Source of the DNA: Thalassobacillus cyri
GTDB taxonomy: Bacteria; Bacillota; Bacilli; Bacillales; Halobacillaceae
Direction: 5' to 3'
Assembly: GCF_900107755.1 (NCBI RefSeq)
Contig: NZ_FNQR01000009.1
Span: 124,001 to 188,000, forward strand
Length of the DNA stretch: 64,000 nucleotides
Made by a program: the position numbers and the translations under genes. This document shows, piece after piece, positions 25,710 to 34,515 of the stretch. Position 1 is the stretch's first letter, and every line of letters begins with the position of its first letter. The notes beneath the pieces were generated by a model, which saw only the letters and a list, made by a program, of their open reading frames with translations, was not told the origin of the DNA and ran no database searches.

Positions 25710-27251
25710 ATGAATAACGTAACGTTAGTTTTTTGGTATTCTATTACGATTTGTACGGCTTTTGTGCTTTGGGGAGTTTTTGCTCCGGATCATTTAGAGT
25801 CGGTTTCTAGTAACGTAACCAGCTATATCTCGAATGTGTTTGGCTGGTATTATCTATTGATCGTGATGGTGATGTTAGTTTTTTGTGTCTATTTGATTTT
25901 TTCCCGTTTTGGTAAAATCAGACTCGGAAAAGACAATGAACGTCCTGATTTCAGCTTACCCACCTGGTTTGCCATGTTATTCAGTGCAGGGATGGGGATG
26001 GGAATGGTCTTTTGGACAACTGCGGAACCGATCTCCCATGCTTTTAAAAATGCCCCTGTGGCAGAAACGGGTTCGGATCAGGCTATCAAGGATGCGCTTC
26101 AGTATTCCTTTTTCCACTGGGGTGTGCATGCCTGGGCAGTGTATGGCGTAGTCGCATTAGTCCTTGCATATTTTAAATTTCATAAAGGATATCCCGGCTT
26201 GATCAGTGCCACGCTGGTTCCGTTGTTCGGTGAAAAGAGCATGGGAGGCATAGCTGGTAAGCTGATTGATACGTTAGCAGTATTTGCTACTGTAGTTGGT
26301 GTCGCAGCGACGCTCGGTTTTGGCTCTGCTCAAATTAACGAAGGGTTGGCCTTCCTTTTTGATACTCCGAATAACTACGGTTTTCAATTACTGATATTAG
26401 CTGTAGCAACAGCATTATTCATCATTTCTGCCTGGTCAGGGATCCACAAAGGGATCAAGTACTTAAGCAACATCAATATGGGGCTCGGATTCTTATTGCT
26501 GATAATATTATTCATAGTCGGACCAAGCCTGTATATTTTGAATATGTTTACAAGTACGCTCGGAAGTTATATCACCAACTTCTTTGATATGAGTTTCCGT
26601 ATCGCACCTTTGAATGAAGAAAACAGGTCGTGGATTAATGCCTGGACAATCTTTTACTGGGCCTGGTGGATATCATGGTCGCCTTTCGTAGGAATCTTCA
26701 TTGCCCGGATATCCAGAGGCCGTACCATCAAAGAGTTCATGCTTGGAGTATTGGTGGTTCCTTCCCTTGTGTGCTTTATATTCTTTGCTGTATTTGGAGT
26801 ATCAGCGTTGAATCTGGAGCAAAATGGAATGGCTGTAATTTCTAAATTCGCCATGGAGACAGCCACATTCGGAGTGCTTGAACAATATCCATTAGGGTCG
26901 CTGATGTCGTTCATCACTATCTTTGTTATAGCGATATTTTTCATTACTTCTGCTGATTCGGCAACATTTGTACTTGGCATGTTAAGTGCCGGGGGTTCCT
27001 TGAATCCTTCGAGTGCTGTCAAAATCATTTGGGGTCTGACATTGTCAGCAATGGCTGCCATCATTGTCTATTTTGGCGGGACCCAAGGCTTGCAGAATGT
27101 GCTGATTATTGCTGCACTGCCATTTTCGGTCGTAGTCCTATTTATGGGAGCGTCATTTTTCAAGGCGGCACGTAAGGAAATGGCGAAAGAAAAGAAGGAG
27201 AAACGTTTCAAGGATAAAGGAAAACCTCTTACTCCAAAAAAGGAAGGATAG
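25710..27251 (+). CDS. BCCT-family glycine betaine/choline-type transporter
   Basis: A 513-residue sodium-coupled betaine/carnitine/choline transporter with 12 expected membrane helices. FSAGMGMGMVFWTTAEP is the glycine-rich helix that lines the substrate and Na+ path in BCCT proteins. WAWWISWSPFVGIFIARISRGRTIKEF is the family tryptophan box. The charged C-terminal tail (KKEKRFKDKGK) may sense osmolarity. It would import compatible solutes across the cytoplasmic membrane, which fits a salt-tolerant Bacillaceae host. GGGGAGG precedes the ATG. The exact substrate is not readable from sequence. Confidence 0.92.
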   Translation: MNNVTLVFWYSITICTAFVLWGVFAPDHLESVSSNVTSYISNVFGWYYLLIVMVMLVFCVYLIFSRFGKIRLGKDNERPDFSLPTWFAMLFSAGMGMGMVFWTTAEPISHAFKNAPVAETGSDQAIKDALQYSFFHWGVHAWAVYGVVALVLAYFKFHKGYPGLISATLVPLFGEKSMGGIAGKLIDTLAVFATVVGVAATLGFGSAQINEGLAFLFDTPNNYGFQLLILAVATALFIISAWSGIHKGIKYLSNINMGLGFLLLIILFIVGPSLYILNMFTSTLGSYITNFFDMSFRIAPLNEENRSWINAWTIFYWAWWISWSPFVGIFIARISRGRTIKEFMLGVLVVPSLVCFIFFAVFGVSALNLEQNGMAVISKFAMETATFGVLEQYPLGSLMSFITIFVIAIFFITSADSATFVLGMLSAGGSLNPSSAVKIIWGLTLSAMAAIIVYFGGTQGLQNVLIIAALPFSVVVLFMGASFFKAARKEMAKEKKEKRFKDKGKPLTPKKEG

Positions 27252-27276
27252 TTCAAAGGAAAATATAATTAATAAA

Positions 27277-27310
27277 AGGGGCTGGTGCACCGGAGTGCGC
27301 CAGCCCTCTT
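27277..27310. terminator. Bidirectional terminator between the BCCT and kinase genes
   Basis: GGGGCTGGTGCAC pairs with GTGCGCCAGCCC around CGGA. An A-run precedes it and a T-run follows. Confidence 0.8.
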
Positions 27311-27316
27311 TAGATA

Positions 27317-27994
27317 CTATTTCCAAAACAATGTAAGCTTCGATATCTTTTTCATAAATTCATCTATGGTGTCTACGTCTTTTGTTGAGTGATTGTACCA
27401 TTTTTGGATCGTATCCAGCAGCCAAAAAGGAACGGGCTTCCCATCAATATAATGATAGTATGCATCGTAACCTTTTTTCAGGTGCTCCCAGCGGTAGTCG
27501 TTGCCCGGGTTGATATATTCAGAAACATCGAGAATTTTGGCCCGGCCATTTTGCAGGAGTATATTTTTTAGGTGAATATCTCTTGGATTCAGGCCGTATT
27601 TCTTAATACAGTTTCTTGTTTCTTCTACATCTTGAATGGCTTGTAATGGTATATGGATGCCTTGTAAAAGACAATCATATAAGGTCGGTCCTGGTTCATA
27701 CCGTAAAACCAGGTAGCGGTTTCCGGTATCATATAATTTTGATAGATTTGGTATGCCGCTAAGTTTTTCATAAACCTGCTGTTCGATGTCCTTTTTATAG
27801 AGCTTATCACCAGCGTATAGTTTAAATGCCACTGATGGTACTTCTTTATGCCGGAATACAGCCGCATCTGTCCCGACACCTATGCACTTTAAATGCTGTG
27901 AGTTTCCTTGAATAGCTACCGGATTATTGCCAGGTGAGGAACTGACTTTAATATTGGATAATGCGCTAGCTGCTGCATGCCAATCTTTGGACAT
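27317..27994 (-). CDS. Serine/threonine kinase-like protein, YrzF type, with degenerate motifs
   Basis: A 225-residue, single-domain protein with a protein-kinase fold. A glycine-loop-like GVGTDAAVFRH and FKLYAGDKLYKKDIEQQVYEKL (the Lys and a helix-C Glu) are visible. The catalytic loop reads NPRDIHLKNILL instead of HRDxxxxN, and the metal motif DFG reads DVS. It resembles B. subtilis YrzF/YbdM-type kinases. The Asp of PRDIHLKN and the Asn are kept, so weak catalysis is possible. The ribosome binding site is weak, and a long inverted repeat lies in its leader. Confidence 0.7.
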   Translation of the reverse strand: MSKDWHAAASALSNIKVSSSPGNNPVAIQGNSQHLKCIGVGTDAAVFRHKEVPSVAFKLYAGDKLYKKDIEQQVYEKLSGIPNLSKLYDTGNRYLVLRYEPGPTLYDCLLQGIHIPLQAIQDVEETRNCIKKYGLNPRDIHLKNILLQNGRAKILDVSEYINPGNDYRWEHLKKGYDAYYHYIDGKPVPFWLLDTIQKWYNHSTKDVDTIDEFMKKISKLTLFWK

Positions 27995-28003
27995 TTTTGA
28001 CCA

Positions 28004-28064
28004 ACGCCCTTCTGTTAGGATGAAATCTCCTACTGAATAATAATAGTATTCGGACGAAGGGCGT
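28004..28064. repeat. Inverted repeat in the leader of the kinase-like gene
   Basis: ACGCCCTTC (28004-28012) and GAAGGGCGT (28056-28064) are perfect 9-bp arms. The interval also has a smaller TAGGA/TCCTA hairpin. It may fold the 5' leader of the minus-strand kinase gene or end transcription from the gene at 28120-29580. Confidence 0.45.
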
Positions 28065-28119
28065 CATATTAGTAGGTTTTTTTATTTTTGAACATGCAGC
28101 CCCGACAGCTTAACAATGA

Positions 28120-29580
28120 TTAGTTACTCGTATCTATAGTAATTGATTTATTTACTTCTTTGGTGTGAAGCAGGTCACTGACTTTAATAGTCAGTTGCTC
28201 CGACCTGAGGAGATAGGAATCGGGGATCATGAAAGTATAGCTATCTTCTTCTCTCCTCATGATATTTCCCCCGGAATAGAGGGGATCCTCTTTTTCTTCA
28301 TTTTCTACCTCAATATTAGTATCCATCCATGGATTTTCGCTCGCAAAACTAGGTGATTCTACGGATAAATACTCACTGGGATTTTCTTCATTAAGCGGCT
28401 GGTAGCGGATAGTGAACTGAGCTCCATCTTTTTTGATATATTCGACTTGATCCAACAGCACTTCTGTATGGAACACTTCGGCTACTTTTACAGCGTTTTC
28501 TTTATCTATTTTGGTATATCGATAGGGGGTGTCTTCATCCTTTATCCAGTCATCATTATAATCAGAAACGTCTACTTCCAAAGTGAATGATTGATCGCTG
28601 ACCGAACTGCTTTGGACAATCGCTAGAGTCATCTCCTTTGGTACTTCTGTATATGGTCTGGTATGCGCAAAAAACTCCGTTTGTTGAGGCTGGTCATTTT
28701 GACGCATAGGGTCAAAATAAGCATGGAAAGATTCTTCCCTATCCCCTGTCTTTAATTTTCCTTCTAATTGTGCCGGTTTGGCTTGGTCCTTGGCAAGCGA
28801 AAATTCAATCTGTGTCGACATTACATCCAGATTGATGTTTTTCACTTGAAGGGCAGTGTCCCCCAGACTCAATGTCTGGTTTACTGGAATCGAAGCTATC
28901 TGGTTATCTTTCAGGTCATATTCCAGTTGTAAGGTGGTTTCACGGGTTTTGTAGGTACTGTCTGGAAGTTTAAGGTTAAAATCAATGGAAACAGTTTCAT
29001 TCATTTTCTCAATGGGTTGCCCTTGATCATCCATAAAAGGACTGGCTGTGGCCAACAGGAATACTTTTCCATCATGGACCACTGCTTCAGTGGAGAATGC
29101 CGAATGCAGTGATGGCGGATGCCTGAAAAGTTCTCCATCCAATGATTCGATTGTCATACGGTTCAAACCGATATCCTGATAGTTGCTGGAAAGCTGCTTT
29201 AATCCTTCTAAGTCCAAACTGTAAAATAAAAATGTTGCCTGATTCGAAAACCAGATTTTATCCAAATGAACTTCACCGTCATGATCGGTTATAGATAGCG
29301 TCTGATCGATTTCCTGGAAAAGTCCCCGTTCATTCGCCGTCTTTATACCAGGAATGTATTTTTCATAGTGCTCATAAACTTTCTCTTTAGAATCCACTTT
29401 TATCCATTGGGCTGGTAAGTCTATCTCCTGTTCTTTTTTGTCTTCTGCTTCTGTATCCGGGATAGATGCATCCATCACCGGGTCACCCATAAAAAATTGG
29501 GTGCCTATGAACAAACCTAATATGATGGCCCCTGCCATCACGATCTGAACTTTGCTTCTGTTGTTTTCATTCTCTTTCAT
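28120..29580 (-). CDS. Membrane-anchored extracytoplasmic protein of unknown function
   Basis: A 486-residue protein with one N-terminal membrane helix (about residues 10-31, VQIVMAGAIILGLFIGTQFF) and a large, acidic, predicted beta-rich outer part with repeated hydrophobic/charged strands. The layout resembles DUF4179/DUF5643-type proteins of Firmicutes, which often accompany ECF sigma factors, but no sigma gene is adjacent and this link is weak. No catalytic motif is visible. Its start is preceded by GGGGGATATGTAA. It is flanked by convergent or divergent units, so probably monocistronic. Confidence 0.65.
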   Translation of the reverse strand: MKENENNRSKVQIVMAGAIILGLFIGTQFFMGDPVMDASIPDTEAEDKKEQEIDLPAQWIKVDSKEKVYEHYEKYIPGIKTANERGLFQEIDQTLSITDHDGEVHLDKIWFSNQATFLFYSLDLEGLKQLSSNYQDIGLNRMTIESLDGELFRHPPSLHSAFSTEAVVHDGKVFLLATASPFMDDQGQPIEKMNETVSIDFNLKLPDSTYKTRETTLQLEYDLKDNQIASIPVNQTLSLGDTALQVKNINLDVMSTQIEFSLAKDQAKPAQLEGKLKTGDREESFHAYFDPMRQNDQPQQTEFFAHTRPYTEVPKEMTLAIVQSSSVSDQSFTLEVDVSDYNDDWIKDEDTPYRYTKIDKENAVKVAEVFHTEVLLDQVEYIKKDGAQFTIRYQPLNEENPSEYLSVESPSFASENPWMDTNIEVENEEKEDPLYSGGNIMRREEDSYTFMIPDSYLLRSEQLTIKVSDLLHTKEVNKSITIDTSN

Positions 29581-29748
29581 TTACATATCCCCCGTTAAAA
29601 CTAGATAATAATTAATTCTGTAAAAATATGTAGATTCCTGCACTATTCATGAAAACTCTCCTGCCAGGAGCCTATGATTTGAAATAAAAGAATGAGTCAT
29701 GTTACATATAACTATCATCTGGAAATATTAAATAAATGAGGGGATGAA

Positions 29749-30342
29749 TTGATTAATAAATTCCTCAGTATGATTGGGAGTTTGATTATACTCCTGGCAA
29801 TCGTACTATTTTTCGTTTTTTATTTGGAGCAAGACGATGTAGAATTCGATTTTCCAAAAGGGGAAGGAGACGCCCCGATGCCGACTAAACTCCATCCAAC
29901 TGTGGCGGAAAAGCGCGATCAGTTAGTTGCCAGAGCGGAAGAAAAAGGAATTGAAGTAGTCATCACCGAAGGGTTCCGTACCATTGAGGAGCAAGAAGAG
30001 ATTTATGAACGTGGAAGGTCTGAAGAAGGTAATATCGTCACCTATGCGGAAGGGGGCGAATCTTATCATAATTATGGACTAGCGATTGATTTTGCCTTAC
30101 GCAATAAGAATGAAAAACTGATATGGGATACGGAATATGACGGTAATGGTAACGGAAAGTCCGATTGGATGGAAGTCGTGGCAATAGCCAAGGAGCTAGG
30201 GTTCGATTGGGGCGGAGATTGGCGTCGTTTCAAAGATTATCCGCACTTTCAGATGGATATGGGTTACAGTATCCGTGAATTAAAAAACGGGTTCCGACCG
30301 GAAGTCCCGAAAGATTCAACCCAATCCCCTGAGGGTGAATAA
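29749..30342 (+). CDS. Cell-wall M15 peptidase (CwlK/VanY-like L-alanyl-D-glutamate or D,D-carboxypeptidase)
   Basis: A 197-residue membrane-anchored enzyme with an N-terminal hydrophobic helix (residues 5-25) and an M15 domain. Zinc-site motifs are visible: SYHNYGLAIDFA (His and Asp ligands), DWGGDWRRFKDYPHFQ (catalytic and third ligand). It would trim peptidoglycan stem peptides. The start is TTG at 29749 with GAGGGG upstream; the nearby ATG at 29744 is out of frame. It stands alone, upstream of paaX. Confidence 0.82.
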   Translation: MINKFLSMIGSLIILLAIVLFFVFYLEQDDVEFDFPKGEGDAPMPTKLHPTVAEKRDQLVARAEEKGIEVVITEGFRTIEEQEEIYERGRSEEGNIVTYAEGGESYHNYGLAIDFALRNKNEKLIWDTEYDGNGNGKSDWMEVVAIAKELGFDWGGDWRRFKDYPHFQMDMGYSIRELKNGFRPEVPKDSTQSPEGE

Positions 30343-30358
30343 AAATAGGCTCTTTCCT

Positions 30359-30370
30359 AGTGACGTCACT
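30359..30370. promoter_or_regulatory. Perfect palindrome AGTGACGTCACT upstream of paaX
   Basis: A 12-bp perfect palindrome about 100 bp before the paaX start, with a further ACGTCAT half-like motif at about 30389. A possible operator; binding partner unknown. Confidence 0.4.
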
Positions 30371-30466
30371 CCTGGACTTCGTTGCGAAAACGTCATGTTT
30401 GTGGTAACATTATTTTCTGACAATTATAGTATTTCATCATAGATCATAAAGAAAGAGGTTAAGCGA

Positions 30467-31351
30467 ATGGGCATGAATACACGGTCAATGATCTTTACCC
30501 TGTACGGTGATTATATCCGCCACTATGGCAACGAAATCTGGATAGGCAGTTTAATCAGCCTTCTAAAGGAATTCGGCCATAATGAGCAGGCGGTCCGGGC
30601 AGCGATTTCCCGCATGTATAAACAAGGTTGGGTAGAATCGACGAAAAAAGGAAACAAAAGTTATTATTATTTGACAGAACGTGGTGTCAACCGGATGGAA
30701 GAAGCTGCGGACCGGATTTTCAAATTCAAGCCTGCAGAGTGGGATGGCAAATGGCGAATGCTAATGTACACCATTCCGGAAACGAAGCGGAACGCCCGTG
30801 ATGAGTTCCGGAAAGAATTGGTGTGGAGCGGTTTCGGAGCCATGTCGACCTCTACGTGGATTTCTCCGAATGATTTAGAAAAACAGGTCAAAGATTTAGT
30901 TGAAAAATACGAAATTGAACCTTTCGTCGAATTCTTTGTTTCCGAGTATAAAGGCCCTAATGATGATGCTAAACTGGTGGAGAAGTGCTGGAATTTAGAA
31001 GAGATCAACGAGAAGTATCAAGAGTTCATTTCCTATTACAGTCAGAAGTTCATCATCGATCGGAATAAGATTCAAAATGGTGAAATGACGGATGCAGAGT
31101 GCTTTGTAGAACGTACAAGTCTGGTGCATGAATACCGTAAATTCCTATTTGTGGATCCAGGTCTGCCGGAGGAATTACTGCCGAAGAAATGGCTGGGTAA
31201 CCATGCAGCCTCTTTGTTCAGTGATTATTACCGGACGTTGGCAGAACCTGCTTCCCGATTCTTTGAGCAAGTTTTCAAGGAAGGAAATGAAATCAAGCAT
31301 AAAGATGAGTCCTATAATGTTCTGGACCATCCCCTAATGATCGAACCTTAA
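30467..31351 (+). CDS. paaX: Phenylacetic acid degradation repressor PaaX
   Basis: A 294-residue PaaX-family protein with an N-terminal winged helix (MIFTLYGDYIRHYGNEIWIGSLISLLKEFG...AVRAAISRMYKQGWV) followed by the PaaX central and C-terminal domains (WDGKWRMLMYTIPE, WISPNDLE, VDPGLPEELLPKKW). PaaX represses paa operons and is released by phenylacetyl-CoA. Here it is about 25 kb from paaABCD, but still within the aromatic block and next to a PaaY-like gene. AAAGAGG precedes ATG 30467; ATG 30473 is an alternative. A strong terminator follows. Confidence 0.93.
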   Translation: MGMNTRSMIFTLYGDYIRHYGNEIWIGSLISLLKEFGHNEQAVRAAISRMYKQGWVESTKKGNKSYYYLTERGVNRMEEAADRIFKFKPAEWDGKWRMLMYTIPETKRNARDEFRKELVWSGFGAMSTSTWISPNDLEKQVKDLVEKYEIEPFVEFFVSEYKGPNDDAKLVEKCWNLEEINEKYQEFISYYSQKFIIDRNKIQNGEMTDAECFVERTSLVHEYRKFLFVDPGLPEELLPKKWLGNHAASLFSDYYRTLAEPASRFFEQVFKEGNEIKHKDESYNVLDHPLMIEP

Positions 31352-31380
31352 AAAGCCGTCTCGCAAGAGACGGCTTTTAG
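31351..31380 (+). terminator. Terminator of paaX
   Basis: AAAAGCCGTCTC and GAGACGGCTTTT form a long perfect stem with GCAA loop. Confidence 0.9.
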
Positions 31381-31390
31381 CTTGGCTTTA

Positions 31391-31545
31391 AGTGTTGATT
31401 TTACAATTAAGCTCCCTTTAATTGAAGACTCAGTTTAGAGATAGTGGGGTCCGTTACCATGAGAGGAGCGGGAGGTTCTGGGAAAGGGAGTCATTCCCAA
31501 CCGGACCGTTATTAAGATAAACATCTCGAAATCAAGTCTTCGACT
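31391..31545 (+). repeat. Dispersed intergenic repeat, family 1, copy B (compact)
   Basis: Starts with AGTGTTGATTTTACAATTAA and GAAGACTCAGTTT (31424-31436), ends with GAAATCAAGTCTTC (31528-31541), giving imperfect terminal inverted repeats around a shortened core containing GGAAAGGGAGTCATTCCC. It lies between paaX and the gamma-carbonic-anhydrase-like gene. Confidence 0.7.
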
Positions 31546-31580
31546 TTCCGGCTCTATAATGGCAACAAGCCGTTTATTTA

Positions 31581-32090
31581 CTAGATTTGTTCTTTGTATT
31601 CTTTTCCTTTCTCAACATATGTATCGATCGACAACTGGATCAGCTCAAAATCCTTGTCATTCAACTCGCGGACTACCTTACCAGGAGACCCGACAACCAG
31701 GGATCTCGGCGGTATTTGTTTTCCGGGTGGAATCAGTGTGTTTGCACCAATAATCGATTCTTCCCCAATGACTGCACCGTCCAAAATTGTAGATCCCATG
31801 CCAATGATACACCGGTTTTCCACCGTACATCCATGCAGGATGACGTTATGGCCGACGGTCACTTCATCCTTCACAATAAGTGGAGATTCTTCATATAAAT
31901 GACAGGTTGTATTATCCTGAATGCTGCATCTTTCCCCTATTTTTATTGGTGCTTCATCTCCTCGTAATACAGCATTGAACCAGATGCTTGATTCCTTGCC
32001 AATGGATACATCTCCGATCACGTGGGCTCCGGGCGCGATGAACACCGAAGTGTCTACTTCCGGCTTTTTTCCTGCATAATTATGGATCAT
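31581..32090 (-). CDS. Gamma-carbonic anhydrase-like/PaaY-type hexapeptide-repeat protein
   Basis: A 169-residue left-handed beta-helix protein with hexapeptide repeats (IGDVSIGKESSIWFNAVLRGDE, VTVGHNVILHGCTVENRCIIGMGSTIL). The His residues in CHLY, GHNV and LHGC sit where the gamma-class carbonic anhydrases bind zinc. It belongs to the YtoA/YrdA/PaaY group; PaaY is a thioesterase that rescues CoA from paa dead-end products. Location beside paaX favours a PaaY-like role, but the B. subtilis YtoA-type housekeeping protein is an equal alternative. GGAGGAAG precedes the start. Confidence 0.8.
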   Translation of the reverse strand: MIHNYAGKKPEVDTSVFIAPGAHVIGDVSIGKESSIWFNAVLRGDEAPIKIGERCSIQDNTTCHLYEESPLIVKDEVTVGHNVILHGCTVENRCIIGMGSTILDGAVIGEESIIGANTLIPPGKQIPPRSLVVGSPGKVVRELNDKDFELIQLSIDTYVEKGKEYKEQI

Positions 32091-32159
32091 GCTCTTCCTC
32101 CTTATCGTTGTGTAAAGATTAAAAATATTATAACATTATTTATACGAAGGAGGAAAATT

Positions 32160-33125
32160 ATGAAGCATGTTTGTGATGTATTGAATATTCGCTATCCAAT
32201 CATTCAAGGGGGGATGGGCAATATCAGTAATGCCCCACTTGCTGTCGCTGTCTCGAAAGCTGGTGGTTTAGGCACGATCGCTGCAGGAACGATGTCACCG
32301 GAAGAATTAGAACCAATTATCATAGAAACAAAGGAGAGAACCGATCGCCCGTTTGCTGTCAACGTTGCAATCAAGGTCACCCCTTATTTACAAGACATTA
32401 TGGAACTTATCATCAAACATGATGTGCCTGTGGTGTCTTTATCCGCGGGTAACCCAGCGCCCCTTATCCCCCGCTTGAAGGAGCATGGTAAGAAAATCAT
32501 TACCGTCACTGCCTCGGTCAAGCAAGCGGTCAAAGCCGAACAGGCAGGGGCGGATGTCATTGTCGCAGAAGGCTATGAGGCAGCTGGGATCAACTCGAAC
32601 CTTGAGTTGACTACGTTGACATTAATCCCTCAGATTGTTGATGCAGTCGATCTGCCTGTACTCGCTGCTGGCGGTATCGGGGATGGTAGAGGGCTGGCTG
32701 CAGTTCTTACTTTAGGTGCCAGCGGAGTACAGATAGGCACACGACTGATTGCCACGCAAGAAGCACCATTTCATGAAGCATACAAACGTACGCTGATAGA
32801 AGCTCATGAAAATGATACAGTGATTGTCGGACGATCGGTCGGGCGTGTGCGTAGAGTCATGAATACTCCGTATAGCCAGAAGCTGCTTGATTATGAAAAA
32901 GGTGGCGTTTTATTAGAACAATTCAATGAAATGACCTCAGAAGATCATCACAAAATTGGTGCCCTGGAAGGACGTTTGGAAGAAGGGTTTATTAATGGCG
33001 GCCAGGTATCCGGTTTAGTTACCGATGTCCCGACTGTTGCTGAGCTTATCGAGTCCATGATGGACGTTGCTTATGCAAGGATAGAACAGTTACATAAAAA
33101 TTTTCTTTCCACGTATGTAAAATGA
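32160..33125 (+). CDS. Nitronate monooxygenase/FabK-family FMN oxidoreductase, His-less variant
   Basis: A 321-residue TIM-barrel flavoprotein: YPIIQGGMGNISNAPLAVAVSKAGGLGTI at the start and LPVLAAGGIGDGRGLAAVLTLGASGVQIGTRLIAT as the FMN phosphate-binding half. Canonical nitronate monooxygenases and FabK carry an active-site His in an EGxEAGGH motif; here the segment reads VAEGYEAAGINSN, without that His. It is therefore probably a different NAD(P)H:flavin oxidoreductase. ATG 32160 follows GAAGGAGG; longer in-frame extensions upstream overlap the divergent gene. A strong terminator follows. Confidence 0.8.
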   Translation: MKHVCDVLNIRYPIIQGGMGNISNAPLAVAVSKAGGLGTIAAGTMSPEELEPIIIETKERTDRPFAVNVAIKVTPYLQDIMELIIKHDVPVVSLSAGNPAPLIPRLKEHGKKIITVTASVKQAVKAEQAGADVIVAEGYEAAGINSNLELTTLTLIPQIVDAVDLPVLAAGGIGDGRGLAAVLTLGASGVQIGTRLIATQEAPFHEAYKRTLIEAHENDTVIVGRSVGRVRRVMNTPYSQKLLDYEKGGVLLEQFNEMTSEDHHKIGALEGRLEEGFINGGQVSGLVTDVPTVAELIESMMDVAYARIEQLHKNFLSTYVK

Positions 33126-33158
33126 CCTGCAGCTGATTTTAGCTGCAGGATTTTTTTT
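33126..33158 (+). terminator. Terminator after the flavin oxidoreductase
   Basis: CCTGCAGCT pairs with AGCTGCAGG around GATTTT, followed by nine T. Confidence 0.92.
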
Positions 33159-33159
33159 T

Positions 33160-33208
33160 ACTTTAACAAATTTTAACTTTGTTAATGGATTTAAGTATAA
33201 GAAAATAC
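33160..33208. repeat. Post-terminator repeat, family 3, copy 1
   Basis: ACTTTAACAAATTTTAACTT... to GTATAAGAAAATAC, 44 of 49 positions identical to 46473-46521. Both copies directly follow a terminator T-tract. Confidence 0.65.
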
Positions 33209-33221
33209 GAAGGCTTTCACT

Positions 33222-33252
33222 AGAAATACTTGGCGATAAGCCAAGTATTTCT
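33222..33252. repeat. Perfect 13-bp hairpin
   Basis: AGAAATACTTGGC (33222-33234) and GCCAAGTATTTCT (33240-33252) flank GATAA. No T-tract follows, so it is not a standard terminator. It sits between the family 3 repeat and the ABC transporter promoter and may belong to the same mobile or structured element. Confidence 0.7.
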
Positions 33253-33353
33253 AAGTTTCCACAAAGATTCTTATCTCCGCTAATCATGCAGGAGAATGAG
33301 GATTTCAGTCGAATTAATAATAATAAAACAATAGGAAATATTCTGAAAACAAA

Positions 33354-33382
33354 TTGACGTAATCTGATGCTGATGATAATAT
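33354..33382 (+). promoter_or_regulatory. Sigma-A promoter of the ABC transporter operon
   Basis: TTGACG (33354-33359), 17-bp spacer, TAATAT (33377-33382). An ATAAC-AC-GTTAT inverted repeat follows around 33390-33401 and could be an operator near the start of transcription. Confidence 0.75.
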
Positions 33383-33506
33383 AACGGTAATAACACGTTA
33401 TGCATGTTGTTTATCATATTAATCTGAATAGTTAATGATAGGAATACTTAGGAGGCGGATGCCGGAAAGTGTTCCTGTTATGATAAAAAATTTAAGGGGG
33501 ACCAAG

Positions 33507-34496
33507 ATGAAAAAAGGATTAGTTGGTGTAGTGATATTGCTGTTGGCAAGTATGGTTTTACTTGTCGGATGTAATAGTGATGCTTCAGGTGATGAGAAAG
33601 TGACAATTGGTGTTACGCAGATTGTGGAACATCCATCATTGGATGCAGCCTTTGAAGGATTCAAAGAAGCTTTAGCTGAGAATGGGTATGTCGAAGGAGA
33701 AAATGTTACATACGACGTTCAAATCGCCCAGGGTGATATGAACAATGCCCAGTCGATTGCCAACAACTTTGTCGGGGACAAAGTAGACTTGATTTTTGCT
33801 AATGCAACCCCTAGTGCTCAAAGTGCTTTGAACGCAACCAAAGATATTCCGATTATTTTTACCTCGGTCACCGATCCGATCGGCGCTAATCTAGTTGCGT
33901 CTTTCGATGAACCAGGTGAAAACATTACGGGAACCTCTGATACACATCCAGATGCTATCCCTCAAACTATTAATTTTATCGTTGATGAATTGAAACCTAA
34001 GAAAATCGGTGTCATTTACAATTCTGGTGAACAAAACTCCACCGTACAAGTTGATGTCATCAAAGACGTCTTAAAAGACACAGATGTTGAATTGGTTGAA
34101 GCATCTATTTCAACTTCTGCTGAAGTAAAACAAGCGGCAGAATCACTGGTCGGCCGTGCCGATGCTATCTATATCCCTACGGATAATACGGTTGTCTCTG
34201 CATTGGAATCCGTGATAGATGTCGCCCAAAAAGAGGACATCCCGATGTTCGCGGGTGAGTTGGATTCTGTCAAAGCTGGTGCGGTAGCCGGTAGTGGATT
34301 CAGCTATAAAGACCTTGGCTATGAAACTGGTGAAATGGCCGCACAAGTATTGGACGGAGACAAAAAGCCTTCCGATATTCCAGTCTCTTATCCTAAAAAA
34401 TTGAAGTTGGTTATTAATAAAGAAGCAGCGGAAGCTCAAGGTCTGGAAATCAAGGAGGAATGGGGCGAAACCGCTGAGTTCTACGAGGGAGAATAA
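33507..34496 (+). CDS. ABC transporter substrate-binding lipoprotein, TrpX-like
   Basis: A 329-residue precursor. Residues 1-22 are a lipoprotein signal ending in the lipobox LLVGC, so it is anchored outside the membrane. The mature part (VTIGVTQIVEHPSLDAAFEGFKEALAENGY, FTSVTDPIGANLV, PTDNTVVSALESVIDVAQ, GYETGEMAAQVL) matches the ABC_sub_bind family, whose Firmicutes members are often linked to tryptophan or other aromatic amino acids (TrpX). ATG 33507 with AAGGGGG upstream is clearly better than the ORF's earlier starts. First gene of a three-gene uptake operon followed by aromatic amino acid catabolic genes. Confidence 0.88.
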   Translation: MKKGLVGVVILLLASMVLLVGCNSDASGDEKVTIGVTQIVEHPSLDAAFEGFKEALAENGYVEGENVTYDVQIAQGDMNNAQSIANNFVGDKVDLIFANATPSAQSALNATKDIPIIFTSVTDPIGANLVASFDEPGENITGTSDTHPDAIPQTINFIVDELKPKKIGVIYNSGEQNSTVQVDVIKDVLKDTDVELVEASISTSAEVKQAAESLVGRADAIYIPTDNTVVSALESVIDVAQKEDIPMFAGELDSVKAGAVAGSGFSYKDLGYETGEMAAQVLDGDKKPSDIPVSYPKKLKLVINKEAAEAQGLEIKEEWGETAEFYEGE

Positions 34497-34515
34497 GTGG
34501 AAAGGATGATTCAAC

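Noticed and set aside
32022-32159. N-terminal extension of the flavin oxidoreductase reading frame
   Set aside because: It overlaps the divergent gamma-carbonic-anhydrase-like gene; the ATG at 32160 with GAAGGAGG is clearly better.
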